Shown: positions 9,235 to 18,135, counted from the first letter of the stretch. The stretch is DNA of 64,000 bases from JBFGCT01 sp963825565 (GCA_963825565.1 CAWGTW010000013.1:124001-188000); one strand, 5' to 3'. Numbers and translations are program-made. The notes: generated by a model from the sequence alone, not told the origin.

Positions 9235-9690
9235 GTGACCGACGACATCCGGGAGATGGGGCCGATCGACTGGCTCCTCATCGAGTTCGACCAGCCGCTG
9301 ACCGGCCAGGCCGCGCCGCCACTGCTCGATCTCGTCGAGCGCGGACTGATCCGCATCCTCGACATCGCGTTCATTCGCAAGCTGTCCGACGGCACGGTGC
9401 AGGGGATCGAGGTCTCCGACCTGCCAGGTGACGAGGCGGTCCACGTCGAGGTCTTCGACGGCCTCGCGACCGGACTGCTCGGCGAAGAAGACGTCGCCGC
9501 CGCAGGCGAGGCCCTCGAGGTCGACACTCGGGCGATGATGATCGTCTACGAGAACTCGTGGGCGGCACCGTTCGCCATCGCGCTGCGGGAGGCCGGCGGC
9601 ATCGTCATCGATCAGGGCCGCATCCCGGTCCAGTCGATCATCGGCGCCCTCGACGAGCTCGACGCACTCGAAGCCTCGCTGGAGGAATGA
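9235..9690 (+). CDS. DUF6325-like protein
   Basis: This 151-residue soluble protein starts at a GTG preceded by AAGGGA at a good distance. It contains IREMGPIDWLLIEFD at its N terminus, LVERGLIRILDIAFIRK and, near its end, ALREAGGIVIDQGRIP. This matches the small actinobacterial family called DUF6325 (related to DUF1269), whose function is unknown. It lies 37 bases ahead of a SHOCT-domain gene on the same strand, and that arrangement is common for the pair. The two are probably co-transcribed. Confidence 0.8.
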   Translation: MTDDIREMGPIDWLLIEFDQPLTGQAAPPLLDLVERGLIRILDIAFIRKLSDGTVQGIEVSDLPGDEAVHVEVFDGLATGLLGEEDVAAAGEALEVDTRAMMIVYENSWAAPFAIALREAGGIVIDQGRIPVQSIIGALDELDALEASLEE

Positions 9691-9727
9691 TGACCACAAC
9701 GACCATCGCAGAGACAGGAGTACGACC

Positions 9728-10054
9728 GTGATCCGTCGCAGAGGGGGACTCGTCCGCACCGTCGGCCGAACCGCAGTGATCGCCGGGACGGCCTCGGCCG
9801 TCGCCGGCGGGGTGAACCGCCGCCAGCAGAACAGGTACGCCGCCAAGCAGCAGGACGCCGCCGCCGGTCAACAGGCCGCGTACGAACAGGGCCTCGCCGA
9901 CGCCCAGGTGGCCGCCGCTCCCGCTCCGGCACCGGCGGCTGCGCCGGCGGAGGCCGACGTGATCGCCCAACTCAAGCAGCTCGGCGAACTCCACGAACAG
10001 GGGATCCTGACCGACGACGAGTTCGCCGCCCAGAAGGCCAAGCTCCTCGGTTGA
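9728..10054 (+). CDS. SHOCT-domain protein
   Basis: This 108-residue protein starts at a GTG with AGGAG eight bases upstream. It has a basic N terminus (MIRRRGGLVRTVGRT), an Ala/Gly-rich hydrophobic stretch AVIAGTASAVAGGV, an Ala/Gln/Pro linker, and a C-terminal SHOCT domain: IAQLKQLGELHEQGILTDDE followed by FAAQKAKLLG. SHOCT is a short C-terminal helix pair thought to mediate oligomerisation or targeting. The stop is one base from the start of the methyltransferase gene at 10056, so the DUF6325, SHOCT and methyltransferase genes probably form one operon. Confidence 0.85.
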   Translation: MIRRRGGLVRTVGRTAVIAGTASAVAGGVNRRQQNRYAAKQQDAAAGQQAAYEQGLADAQVAAAPAPAPAAAPAEADVIAQLKQLGELHEQGILTDDEFAAQKAKLLG

Positions 10055-10055
10055 C

Positions 10056-10829
10056 ATGGCCGGGGACCAGTACCGGTCCCTCGCCGCCGATTACCACTGG
10101 TACTTCGACGAGGTCGCGCTCGTCCTCGGATGTGACACGCCCGGCGTGCGGGCGTTGATGGCGGCGCTTCCCGCCGGTGCCAGAGTGCTCGACGCCGCGT
10201 GCGGCATCGGCGTCGATGCGGCTGCACTGCTCCGCCGTGGGTTCGACGTCGCAGCGGCCGACGCCAGCAGGCCGATGGTCGCCGCGGCCCGCCATCGCCT
10301 CGCGGACCTCGGTACCGACGCCGCGCAGCGCGTGATCGCCTCGACGTGGGAGGACCTGCCGCGGCACTACGAACCCGGCACGTTCGACGCCGTGTTCTGC
10401 GTGGGCGGCTCGATCGCGCATGCCCCGGGCGCCTCGGAGATGATCGCTGCGTTCGCTGCGTTCCACACGATCCTGGCCCCCGGCGGGATCTTGGCGCTCG
10501 ACAGTCACGACTGGGACGTCGTCCACGCCGCAGGCAGCCGGGTGATGATCGAACCGCGGATCGTCGAGCGCGACGGAACCCGCTGTGTGCGCACCTATTC
10601 CTGGCACGTCCCTGCCGATGCTCGCGCCCCGTGCGTGTTCGAGATCGCGCCCATCTTCCTCGACGGCGATCGGGCGACGCTGCGCTCCTATCCGATCACG
10701 ATGCATCCGTACACCCGCGTCGAGCTGAAGCGCAGGTTGAACGCCGCCGGCTTCGTGTCGATCGGCATCGACGCGATCCCTCGCGACGACCGGTACACCG
10801 CCATCGCCCGCCGTCCGCCGTCGGCTTGA
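10056..10829 (+). CDS. Class I SAM-dependent methyltransferase
   Basis: This 257-residue Rossmann-fold methyltransferase has motif I, VLDAACGIGVDAAALLRRG, at about residues 44-62; the acidic residue DASRPM ends strand 2. FDAVFCVGGSIAH (motif II/IV region) and LAPGGILALDSHDW follow. The C-terminal third has strands (FEIAPIFLDGDRATLRSYPI) as in small-molecule or glycine-type N-methyltransferases. The methyl acceptor cannot be told. The ATG follows the SHOCT gene stop by one base, which suggests translational coupling. Confidence 0.85.
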   Translation: MAGDQYRSLAADYHWYFDEVALVLGCDTPGVRALMAALPAGARVLDAACGIGVDAAALLRRGFDVAAADASRPMVAAARHRLADLGTDAAQRVIASTWEDLPRHYEPGTFDAVFCVGGSIAHAPGASEMIAAFAAFHTILAPGGILALDSHDWDVVHAAGSRVMIEPRIVERDGTRCVRTYSWHVPADARAPCVFEIAPIFLDGDRATLRSYPITMHPYTRVELKRRLNAAGFVSIGIDAIPRDDRYTAIARRPPSA

Positions 10830-10861
10830 TCGTCCCGCGCCGACGGCTCGCGGCCCCGAGC

Positions 10862-11215
10862 TCAGCCGAGCAGCTTGGCCTTCTGGGCGGCGAACTCGTC
10901 GTCGGTCAGCTTGCCGCGGTCGTGGAGGGCGGACAGCTTGCTGAGCTCGTCGGTCGCGCTCGCCGTCGAATGCACGGCGCCGTGCACCGGTGCACGCTCG
11001 AGGCTGCGTTCCTGCATCGATCCGCCGCGGGCGACGAGGTAGATCACGACGCCGAGCAGCGGGAGCAGGAGCACCAGCATCCCCCAGACCGCCTTGGCGA
11101 GTCCGCTCAGGTCGTGGCTGCGGAAGATGTCGAGGACGACGATCACGACGAAGAACAGCCAACCGAAGAAGAGGACGAACCACAGGGTCACCGCGAAGAG
11201 ATCGAGGAGCGGCAT
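10862..11215 (-). CDS. PLDc_N / SHOCT membrane protein
   Basis: This 117-residue protein has two membrane helices (FAVTLWFVLFFGWLFFVVIV and AVWGMLVLLLPLLGVVIYLV). They flank a short DIFRSHDLSGLAK loop, the layout of the PLDc_N (phospholipase D-nuclease N-terminal) domain. A linker and a C-terminal SHOCT domain (LSKLSALHDRGKLTDDEF) follow. A good ribosome site, AAAGGAT, precedes the ATG. A paralogue with the same layout is encoded at 24926-25327, and a third SHOCT protein at 9728. Such proteins are proposed membrane anchors or stress-linked scaffolds; the function is not established. Confidence 0.85.
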   Translation of the reverse strand: MPLLDLFAVTLWFVLFFGWLFFVVIVVLDIFRSHDLSGLAKAVWGMLVLLLPLLGVVIYLVARGGSMQERSLERAPVHGAVHSTASATDELSKLSALHDRGKLTDDEFAAQKAKLLG

Positions 11216-11329
11216 GGGGAGATCCTTTCGAACGACACGGGGGTTGGCAATGACGACCGATCCGTGCCCACAGCGGTCGACGACCGAACACTACTGCCGG
11301 GTCAGCACACGTTTGCGATGTTGCGCTGG

Positions 11330-12121
11330 TCAGCCGTAGTGATCGGGCACCATGTTGCGTTCGGTGATCTCGGGCGGGAGGTAGTCGCCCTGGTCGGGCC
11401 GGTCGGGGAACTCGATCACCTCGGGCGCGATCTGCCGGTAGTCGATCTGGTCGAGCAGATGGCGGATCACGTTCAGTCGGGCGTTTCGCTTGATGTTGGC
11501 GTCGACGACGTGCCAGGGCGCGTGCTCGGTGTCGGTCGCCGCGAACATCGCGTCGCGCGCCTGGCTGTACTCGACCCACTTGCTCCACGAAGCGACGTCC
11601 ATCGGGCTCAGCTTCCACCGCTTGCGCGGATCTTCCAGCCGGGCGCGGAAGCGCTCCTCCTGGGTCTCGTCGGTGATGTGCAGCCAGTACTTGATCAGCA
11701 CGATGCCATCGTTGACCAGGCTCCATTCGAAGCGCGGGCACTCGACGAGGAACTCCTCGTACTGCTCGTCGGTACAAAACCCCATCACCCGCTCGACACC
11801 GAGCCGGTTGTACCAGCTGCGGTCGAACAACACCATCTCGCCCGCGGCCGGCAGGTGGGGAATGTAGCGCTGGAGGTAGTACTGCGACTTCTCCCGATCG
11901 GTCGGCTTCGGCAGGGCGACGACGCGCGCGAGACGGGGGTTCAATGGGGCGGTGATGCGCTTGATCGTGCCGCCCTTCCCCGCGGTGTCCCGACCCTCGA
12001 AGACGACGACCACGCGCACGCCCTCGACCCGGATCCACTCCTGCAGCCGAACGAGCTCGATCTCCAGCCGCGCCAGCTCCGCGTCGTACGCCTTGCGCTT
12101 CATCTTGGTCGGTCGACTCAT
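11330..12121 (-). CDS. ppk2: Polyphosphate kinase 2 (PPK2)
   Basis: This 263-residue single-domain PPK2 has Walker A GRDTAGKGG (43-51), followed by the lid-type Arg-rich segment and Walker B DRSWYNR (100-106). VMGFCTDEQYEEFL, KYWLHITDETQEERF and DPRKRWKLSP are family signatures. PPK2 enzymes transfer phosphate between polyphosphate and nucleoside di- or monophosphates in the cytoplasm, balancing GTP/ATP and polyphosphate stores. Length and motif order fit class I PPK2 (NDP phosphorylating); the class is inferred from the layout. It is a single gene, with the ABC operon starting 169 bases away in the opposite direction. Confidence 0.93.
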   Translation of the reverse strand: MSRPTKMKRKAYDAELARLEIELVRLQEWIRVEGVRVVVVFEGRDTAGKGGTIKRITAPLNPRLARVVALPKPTDREKSQYYLQRYIPHLPAAGEMVLFDRSWYNRLGVERVMGFCTDEQYEEFLVECPRFEWSLVNDGIVLIKYWLHITDETQEERFRARLEDPRKRWKLSPMDVASWSKWVEYSQARDAMFAATDTEHAPWHVVDANIKRNARLNVIRHLLDQIDYRQIAPEVIEFPDRPDQGDYLPPEITERNMVPDHYG

Positions 12122-12290
12122 GGGAAGCAGTCTGGACGACGATCACCCACCGGGACGGACCGGACGTCGCCTGCGACACGGACCGTGGGAACCCGGGTAG
12201 CAGCCGGCGGTCTCGGGTCCGCCTGCGGGCGGGGTGCGCATCAGCCCCCGGGACGACGCCGGTCGGCCGCCCGGGTGGCACACTGATCCC

Positions 12291-13253
12291 GTGCCTGCGA
12301 TCATCGAGACGTCCGGTCTCGTCATGGAGTTCCCCTCGACCAGGGCGCTCGACGGGCTCGACGTCTCGATCCCGCCGGGAGTGACCGGACTGGTCGGCGC
12401 GAACGGGGCCGGCAAGACGACGCTGATCTCGCTGTGCCTCGGGCTACTACGACCGACGACCGGCTCGATCAGGGTGCTCGGCCTCGACCCCGGTCGCGAC
12501 GGTGCCCAATTGCGGGCTCGGATCGGCTACGGGCCGGAGCGCAACGTCTTCCCCGACGACATGCGGGCCTACGACTACGTCCGCCACCTCACCGAGGTCA
12601 AAGGGCTGCCGCGCGACGAGGCGCGCAGCCGGGCGAGTGACTCGCTCTTCCTCGTCGGGCTCGGCGAGGAACGGTTCCGTGCCCTCGGCACGATGTCGAC
12701 CGGGCAGCGCCAGCGGGTGAAGCTGGCCCAGGCGGTCGCCGCCGACCCGAGCTTCATCGTCCTCGACGAGCCGACCGACGGTCTCGACCCGGTACAGCGC
12801 GACGAGATGCTGAGCATCATCGTCCAGGTCAAACGCAATTTCGGTATCGACGTGATGCTCTCCTCACACGTCCTCGAGGAGGTCGAGCGGGTGTGCGACC
12901 ACGTCGTCGCCCTGTCCGAGGGCCGGCTGATCGCACAGGGTCCGATGTCGGAGCTCGCCGGTGCCGAGGGCGGCATCGAGTTGGAGCTCGTCGAGATCGA
13001 CGACCGTCCCGATTCGATCGTCAGCGTCGCCGAACGGCTGGAGGCCACCGGCGCGAAGGTCCACCGCGCGGGAACGCGGCTGTCGGTGGTCGGTGCGGAC
13101 GATGACGAGTTGTTCTCGCGAGCTGCCGTTGCGATCGCCGACGCCGGCGCGCGCGTCCGCCGACTCGGCCAGCGACGTCGGACGCTCGACGACCTGTTCG
13201 AGTCACACGATCTCGACCCTGCTCCCCACAGCGTCGCGGAGGGGGAATCGTGA
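12291..13253 (+). CDS. ABC transporter ATP-binding protein (first of two)
   Basis: This 320-residue nucleotide-binding protein starts at a GTG. It has Walker A GANGAGKTT (about 33-41), the ABC signature MSTGQRQRV near residue 140, Walker B FIVLDEPTDGLDP and H-loop SSHVLEEV. About 80 extra C-terminal residues (LELVEIDDRPDSIVSVAERL onward) form the regulatory tail seen in ABC-2 type ATPases. It is the first gene of a tight operon: its TGA overlaps the GTG of the next gene by four bases. It should pair with the membrane protein at 13250 or 15106 to export a lipid, peptide or drug. The substrate is not evident. Confidence 0.93.
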   Translation: MPAIIETSGLVMEFPSTRALDGLDVSIPPGVTGLVGANGAGKTTLISLCLGLLRPTTGSIRVLGLDPGRDGAQLRARIGYGPERNVFPDDMRAYDYVRHLTEVKGLPRDEARSRASDSLFLVGLGEERFRALGTMSTGQRQRVKLAQAVAADPSFIVLDEPTDGLDPVQRDEMLSIIVQVKRNFGIDVMLSSHVLEEVERVCDHVVALSEGRLIAQGPMSELAGAEGGIELELVEIDDRPDSIVSVAERLEATGAKVHRAGTRLSVVGADDDELFSRAAVAIADAGARVRRLGQRRRTLDDLFESHDLDPAPHSVAEGES

Positions 13254-14128
13254 GCTCGACCGGCGACGCGCACATCGTTGCGCGGGGATTCCAGCGCTAC
13301 GACGGCCCACGGTCCGGTGTCGGCGGCGCGATTCGTAGCGTCGCGTGGCAGAGCGCACGAGCCGCGCTCGGACTCGGTCGTCTCGCCCGTTTCAAGATCT
13401 TCCCGTTCCTCGCGGTGTTCATCGCCTACGTGCCGGCGATCGTCTTCGTCGGGATCGCCGTCCTCATCCCCGGTGACGTCCTCGACCCGAACGAGATCGC
13501 CGATTACGCCGGCTACTACACGTTCATCGTGCTGGCGATCATCCTGTTCGCCGCTGCCGTCGGTCCGGAGATCCTCATCTCCGACCGCCGCAACGGCATG
13601 CTGGCGATGTACCTCTCGACGCCACTCAACCGTCGTACGTACCTGATGGCCAAGACGATGGCGGTGCTCTGCACGATCGCCCTGGTCACCCTCGGCCCGC
13701 CGCTGCTGTTGTTGCTCGGGTACACCGCCGAAGGTGTCGGCCCCGACGGCGTCGGAGGGTGGGTGACCGTGCTGCTCAAGATCGTCGTCGCCGCATTCGC
13801 CGTCTCTGCGCCGCTGGTCGGGATCTCCATGGGTGCGTCGAGCCTGACCGATCGTCGTGCCTTCGCTGCGGTCAGCGTGGTCCTACTGCTCGTCATGGCG
13901 CCCATCCTCGCCGGCCTGCTCGTCGACGCCGCCGGTTGGTCGACCACGGCCTGGGTCATCAGCCCGGTCTCGATGGCCGTGGCGCTCGTCTTCCGGATCT
14001 TCGGCTCGAGCGACGGCCCGCTGACCGACATCTCGACCACCGTCGTGTTCGGCGCTTGTGTCGGATGGACGGTTGGGGGACTGGCGATCGTCGGCTGGCG
14101 GTACCGCAGCTTGGTGATCGCCCGATGA
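13250..14128 (+). CDS. ABC-2 type permease (first)
   Basis: This 292-residue protein has about six membrane helices, including FLAVFIAYVPAIVFVGIAVL, FIVLAIILFAAAVGPEIL, MAVLCTIALVTLGPPLLLLL and AAVSVVLLLVMAPILAGLLV. The cytoplasmic segment EILISDRRNGMLAMYLSTPL between helices is the conserved ABC-2 coupling region, which contacts the ATPase. The GTG start overlaps the upstream ATPase stop and its TGA overlaps the ATG of the following ATPase, so translation is coupled in both directions. Confidence 0.9.
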   Translation: MSSTGDAHIVARGFQRYDGPRSGVGGAIRSVAWQSARAALGLGRLARFKIFPFLAVFIAYVPAIVFVGIAVLIPGDVLDPNEIADYAGYYTFIVLAIILFAAAVGPEILISDRRNGMLAMYLSTPLNRRTYLMAKTMAVLCTIALVTLGPPLLLLLGYTAEGVGPDGVGGWVTVLLKIVVAAFAVSAPLVGISMGASSLTDRRAFAAVSVVLLLVMAPILAGLLVDAAGWSTTAWVISPVSMAVALVFRIFGSSDGPLTDISTTVVFGACVGWTVGGLAIVGWRYRSLVIAR

Positions 14129-15109
14129 CCGATCTGCCGGCGCCGTCCGCGTCCCTCCCGCCGCCCGACCCGGGCGCGCCGGCTGTTCCGTTGCAGGGCA
14201 TGATCGCGGCGAACCAGGTGTCCAAGTTCTTCGGTTCGGTGGTCGCTGTCAGTGATGTCAGCTTCGCGATCGACGACGGGGTGACCGCCCTCCTCGGACC
14301 GAACGGCGCGGGAAAGTCGACGCTGTTTCGGATGATGTGCGGTCTCACGCCGCCGTCCCGTGGCGAGGTCACCGTGTTCGGCGTCGACCCGCGCGCCGAC
14401 CGCGAGGTGCGCGGACGGATCGCGCTCGTTCCCCAGCAGGATGCGCTGTTCGACCATCTCAGCGCTGCCGAGTTCGTCACGGTCGCCGCACGTACCCACG
14501 GCATGGATGATCCCGAGGGAGTGGCCCGTCACGCCCTCGAGCAGGTCGAGCTCACCGACACCGGCGACAAGCGTGTCGGTGAGTTCTCCAAGGGGATGCG
14601 CCAGCGCGTGAAGGTCGCCAGCGCCTTGGTCAACGATCCCGAGGTGCTGATCCTCGACGAGCCGTTGACCGGTCTCGACCCGGTGCAACGACGCCGCATG
14701 ATCTCGCTGTTCCATCGTCTCGGCGACCAGGGGCGATGCGTGCTCGTGTCGAGCCACGTGCTCGACGAGGTCGCCAGGTTGGGGTCGCGCATCCTCGTGA
14801 TCGCCCAGGGCCGGCTGATCGCCCAAGGCGACTATCACGACCTGCGCGGCCTCATGGACGACCGTCCCCATCGCATCCGGCTCGGTGTGTCCGATCCCCG
14901 CCGGTTCGCCACCGCGCTCGTCGACCGTGGACTGGTCATGGCGTTGTCGCTCGACGCGCTGGCACGTCGTCATCGACACCCTCGACATCGACGCGGTCGG
15001 CCGCCACCTGGCGCCGCTCGCCGTCGAGCTCGGTGTCCGCCTGACCGAAGTCAATCCGCTCGACGACGATCTCGAGTCGGTCTTCCGCTATCTGGTGGCG
15101 GGCCGGTGA
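14125..15109 (+). CDS. ABC transporter ATP-binding protein (second, single-base frameshift)
   Basis: About 327 residues after frame repair. Walker A is GPNGAGKST, signature FSKGMRQRV, Walker B VLILDEPLTGLDP and H-loop SSHVLDEV. The catalytic core is intact before the shift. Near 14961 the frame runs on into nonsense. Removing one G from the GG at 14961-14962 restores a family-like tail (VVIDTLDIDAVGRHLAPLAV, then NPLDDDLESVFRYLV) ending with the TGA at 15107-15109, which overlaps the GTG of the next permease. This overlap supports the repaired frame as the true one. The N terminus has a Pro/Ala-rich leader of about 25 residues before GMIAANQVSKFFG. Confidence 0.88.
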
Positions 15110-15864
15110 GGGAGATGCGAAGCTCGACCACGCCCGCTCGATCCGTGCCGCCCGGGCGGGCGATCGCCCTGACCTACCGGATCGTCATCCGCGAGGTGGC
15201 GACACGGGCGCGCGTCATCGCCCTGAGCCTGATCTCACTCGTGTCGACGTTCGCCGGGTTCGCCGTCGGCACGTCCGACACGGCCACGTTGGACGACGGT
15301 GTACGTCTCGTCGCACTGCTCGGGCTCGGTGCCGTGGTCCCGATCATCGCGCTCGTCTTCGGGGGCGGATCGATCGGCGACATGCGCGATGACAAGACGC
15401 TGATCTATCTCTGGCTCCGACCGATGGACCGCTGGGCGATCGTGGTCGGCGCGGCGCTGGCCGCCATGACGCTCGCCGCGCCGATCACGCTGATCCCGTT
15501 GATCGCGGCAGCGGCGTTGACCGGGGTCGGCGGCGGCATCGTCGGCGCAACGGCGCTGTCAGCTACCGCCGGACTCATCGCCTACGTGGGGGTGTTCACC
15601 ATGCTCGGGGTCTGGCTGAAGGGCTGGATCTGGTGGGGCCTCGCCTACATCCTGATCTGGGAGGGATTCATCGCCCAGGGCGGTGCCGGTGTCGCCCGCG
15701 TCGCGATCCGCCAGTACACGCGATCGATCCTCGTCGAGCTCACCGGCGCCGACCTCAACCTTGCCGAACAGAGCCTGACCGTCGGGATCGTCGTCCCGCT
15801 GCTCGTCGGGATCGCCGCGCTCGCCGTCGCCGCCTGGCGCCTCGGCGCCCAGGACATCGACTGA
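15106..15864 (+). CDS. ABC-2 type permease (second)
   Basis: This 252-residue protein starts at a GTG overlapping the previous stop by four bases (VREMRSSTTPARS). It has about six hydrophobic helices, such as VRLVALLGLGAVVPIIALVF, WAIVVGAALAAMTLAAPITL and SLTVGIVVPLLVGIAALAVA. The loop SIGDMRDDKTLIYLWLRPMD is the ABC-2 coupling segment, like the EILISDRRN segment in the first permease. With two ATPases and two permeases, the operon could make one heteromeric exporter or two related ones. It is followed by two hairpin repeats before the convergent reductase gene. Confidence 0.88.
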   Translation: MREMRSSTTPARSVPPGRAIALTYRIVIREVATRARVIALSLISLVSTFAGFAVGTSDTATLDDGVRLVALLGLGAVVPIIALVFGGGSIGDMRDDKTLIYLWLRPMDRWAIVVGAALAAMTLAAPITLIPLIAAAALTGVGGGIVGATALSATAGLIAYVGVFTMLGVWLKGWIWWGLAYILIWEGFIAQGGAGVARVAIRQYTRSILVELTGADLNLAEQSLTVGIVVPLLVGIAALAVAAWRLGAQDID

Positions 15865-15903
15865 CAGGCGCACCGACGGCACCACGTCCCCGCGCCCCCA
15901 CCC

Positions 15904-15952
15904 GTTTGTGTGACCGAACAGGTCAACCCTGGCCATCTTCGGTCACACAAAC
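15904..15952. repeat. Hairpin repeat, copy 1
   Basis: A perfect 15-bp inverted repeat: GTTTGTGTGACCGAA (15904-15918) and TTCGGTCACACAAAC (15938-15952), with a 19-base spacer. A near-identical copy lies 72 bases downstream. The spacer holds GGTCA (15921-15925), which can alternatively pair with TGACC in the left arm, so two foldings exclude each other. The position between convergent genes suggests two-way termination or a REP-like element. Confidence 0.8.
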
Positions 15953-15978
15953 CCCGGGGGGCGGAACGCCTTGCGATC

Positions 15979-16021
15979 TGTGTGACCGAACAGGTCAACC
16001 CCCGCCATCTTCGGTCACACA
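15979..16021. repeat. Hairpin repeat, copy 2
   Basis: A perfect 12-bp inverted repeat: TGTGTGACCGAA (15979-15990) and TTCGGTCACACA (16010-16021), with a 19-base spacer that differs from copy 1 at only a few bases near its middle. The flank AAACCC followed by a G run is also shared with copy 1, so the duplicated unit is about 55 bases. The outer three pairs of copy 1 are absent on the left side. Confidence 0.8.
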
Positions 16022-16051
16022 AACCCAGGGGGGAGAGGCATGGGTGGCGGG

Positions 16052-17269
16052 CTACGCGGCGGCGCGGGTCCTGCGCAGGAGGGGGTCGGCGAGGCCGAGC
16101 GACTTGTCGGCGAGCCACATCACCCGGCCGGCGGCACCGGGGGTGGTGTTGTCGACCAGGTTGCCCATCACCGCCAGGGTGATGTTGGCGATCGCGTCGG
16201 TGCTCACCGACATCCACAACCCGGACCGCAGGATCCGCGGGTGCCCGATCAGGAAGGAGAACCGCCGACCGGTGCGGAGGAAGGCGTCGAACCGCTCGCC
16301 GACCAACCGGTCATAGCGCGCAGGTGTGGTGGCGGGGTCGTCGACGAACAGGTCCGCGGCGAGCATGCCGGATTCCAGTCCGTAGTCGATGCCCTCGCCG
16401 TTCATCGGGTTGACCAGCCCCGCGGCGTCGCCGACCGCCACCCAACCGGGGCCGTGGCGGCGCTGGGTCGACATCGGCAGGCGCCACGCCCGGGGACGCT
16501 CCAGGTTCGGGCCGAGCTCCCAGCTGTCCTGCACGAGGTGGCGGTACGACTCGAGCAGCGTGTTCAAGTTGAGCTGCTTGAAGCCCTTCATCGTCGACAG
16601 GGCGCCGACGCCGATGTTCACCGTGCCGTCGCCGGCGGGGAACATCCATCCGTATCCGGGGATCGCCGTGCCGTGCTCGTCCTTCAGCGACAGACACGCC
16701 TCGAGGTGGACGTCGGCGTGGCGAGGTGTGGCGGCATAGGTGCGGATCGCCAGGCCGAACGGCTCGTCGGCGACCCGATCGGCGCCGAGCAGGCGGGCGA
16801 CGGCTCCGGGCGCCCCGGCGGCGACCACCGTCAGGTCGGCAGCGATCGTCCGGCCGCCGGCCTCGACCCCGACGACCCGGCCGCTGTTGATCCGCGGCGT
16901 GGCCGTGGTCTCGAACACGACCTCGGCCCCGGCCGCGCGCGCCGCATCGATCAACGCCGCGTCGAGCCGGCGCCGCGGCCAGACCGCCCCGTGGTCGGGG
17001 AACCGCCCCGTGGTCGGCCAGTCGAGCTCACGCACCCGCTTCCCGGCGATCATGCGCAGCCCGCGGATCTCGTGCGCGTCGGCGAGGTCGATCTTGAGCT
17101 CGTTCAGCGCGCCGACCGCGCGCGGCGTCAGTCCGTCGCCGCAGACCTTGTCCCGACCATGTGCGCCCTTCTCGAACACGACCACGCTGGCACCCGATCG
17201 GGCGGCCTGGATCGCGGTCGCCGCGCCCGCCGGACCGCCGCCGATCACCGCGATGTCGTACCGTTCCAC
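16052..17269 (-). CDS. Geranylgeranyl reductase family FAD oxidoreductase (MenJ-like)
   Basis: This 405-residue protein has an N-terminal FAD Rossmann motif IGGGPAGAATAIQAARSG (about 9-26), the GGR motif KVCGDGLTPRAVGAL near 45, AVWPRRRLDAALI, and a C-terminal FAD-binding GDAAGLVNPMNGEGIDYGL. The family saturates isoprenoid chains of quinones or lipids at the membrane. In mycobacteria the related MenJ reduces one double bond of menaquinone, and that role is the best inference here. The GTG at 17269 is chosen because it begins the Rossmann strand; a longer frame to 17434 adds unrelated residues. It is divergent from the response regulator gene. Confidence 0.85.
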   Translation of the reverse strand: MERYDIAVIGGGPAGAATAIQAARSGASVVVFEKGAHGRDKVCGDGLTPRAVGALNELKIDLADAHEIRGLRMIAGKRVRELDWPTTGRFPDHGAVWPRRRLDAALIDAARAAGAEVVFETTATPRINSGRVVGVEAGGRTIAADLTVVAAGAPGAVARLLGADRVADEPFGLAIRTYAATPRHADVHLEACLSLKDEHGTAIPGYGWMFPAGDGTVNIGVGALSTMKGFKQLNLNTLLESYRHLVQDSWELGPNLERPRAWRLPMSTQRRHGPGWVAVGDAAGLVNPMNGEGIDYGLESGMLAADLFVDDPATTPARYDRLVGERFDAFLRTGRRFSFLIGHPRILRSGLWMSVSTDAIANITLAVMGNLVDNTTPGAAGRVMWLADKSLGLADPLLRRTRAAA

Positions 17270-17451
17270 CCCACCACGGTGCCCGAGAAACGGACGATTT
17301 GCACCGTCGAGCGCTGTGACCCTCATCCCGGCCGCCTCGCCGCGCCGGCGCGGCGATCTTGCGGAAACCTTGTCGGTGCGCGTTGGTCTGCTCTGACCTC
17401 GGCCCGGTTTCATCGAGGACCGTCGTCCCCCCACCTACATTGGACGCCACC

Positions 17452-18135
17452 ATGGCCAGCGTGCTCATCGCCGAAGACGACAAACAGATCCGTGAGGCGC
17501 TCGACCGCATCCTGCGCTTCGAGGGCTACGAGACGATCGTCGTCAACGATGGCGCGGCGGCGCTCGAGGCGGTCACCGAGCAGCAACCCGACGCGGTGGT
17601 CCTCGACGTGATGATGCCGTTCGTCGACGGTCTCACCGTCACCCGCCGGTTGCGCGAGCGCGGCGATCGCACGCCGATCCTGATGCTGACCGCGCGGCAC
17701 GCGACCTCCGACCGCGTCGAGGGCCTCGATGCCGGCGCCGACGACTATCTCGCCAAACCATTCGAGCTCGACGAGTTGCTCGCCCGCATCCGCGCCCTGC
17801 TGCGGCGCAGCGACAGCGGGAGCGACACGGCGTTGCGCGTCGGCGACCTCCTCCTCGATCCGGCGAAGCGGATCGTCACGCGAGGCGACCGCACCATCGA
17901 GCTGACCCGAACCGAGTTCGAGATCCTGCACACGCTGATGCGCAACGCCGACATCGTCATGTCGCGCACGAAGCTCTACGAGGAGATCTGGGGATACGAC
18001 TTCGAGTCGTCCTCCAAGTCGCTCGACGTGCACGTCGGCTACCTGCGGCGCAAGCTCGAAGCCGGGGAACGGCCGCGCGTCGTGCACACCGTCCGTGGCA
18101 TCGGCTACGTGATCCGCCCGGCGGGCGGCGGGTGA
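17452..18135 (+). CDS. OmpR-family response regulator (MprA-like)
   Basis: This 227-residue protein has a receiver domain (acidic E8-D9-D10, phospho-acceptor D52 in VVLDVMMP, T in MLTA, K in DYLAKPF) followed by a winged-helix DNA-binding domain (ELTRTEFEILHTLMRNAD to VHTVRGIGYVIR). It should activate or repress promoters when phosphorylated by the histidine kinase encoded immediately downstream. The stop overlaps the GTG of the kinase by four bases. Resemblance to MprA, a cell-envelope stress regulator, is at the level of layout and motif. Confidence 0.93.
   Translation: MASVLIAEDDKQIREALDRILRFEGYETIVVNDGAAALEAVTEQQPDAVVLDVMMPFVDGLTVTRRLRERGDRTPILMLTARHATSDRVEGLDAGADDYLAKPFELDELLARIRALLRRSDSGSDTALRVGDLLLDPAKRIVTRGDRTIELTRTEFEILHTLMRNADIVMSRTKLYEEIWGYDFESSSKSLDVHVGYLRRKLEAGERPRVVHTVRGIGYVIRPAGGG

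Noticed and set aside
9972..12281. 769-codon minus frame over the methyltransferase and PPK2 genes
   Set aside because: It spans real genes on both strands and has no recognisable domain. This is a typical GC-rich shadow.
15904..16021. CRISPR array
   Set aside because: Only two units, each a palindrome with nearly the same 19-base spacer. CRISPR spacers would differ and no cas genes are present.
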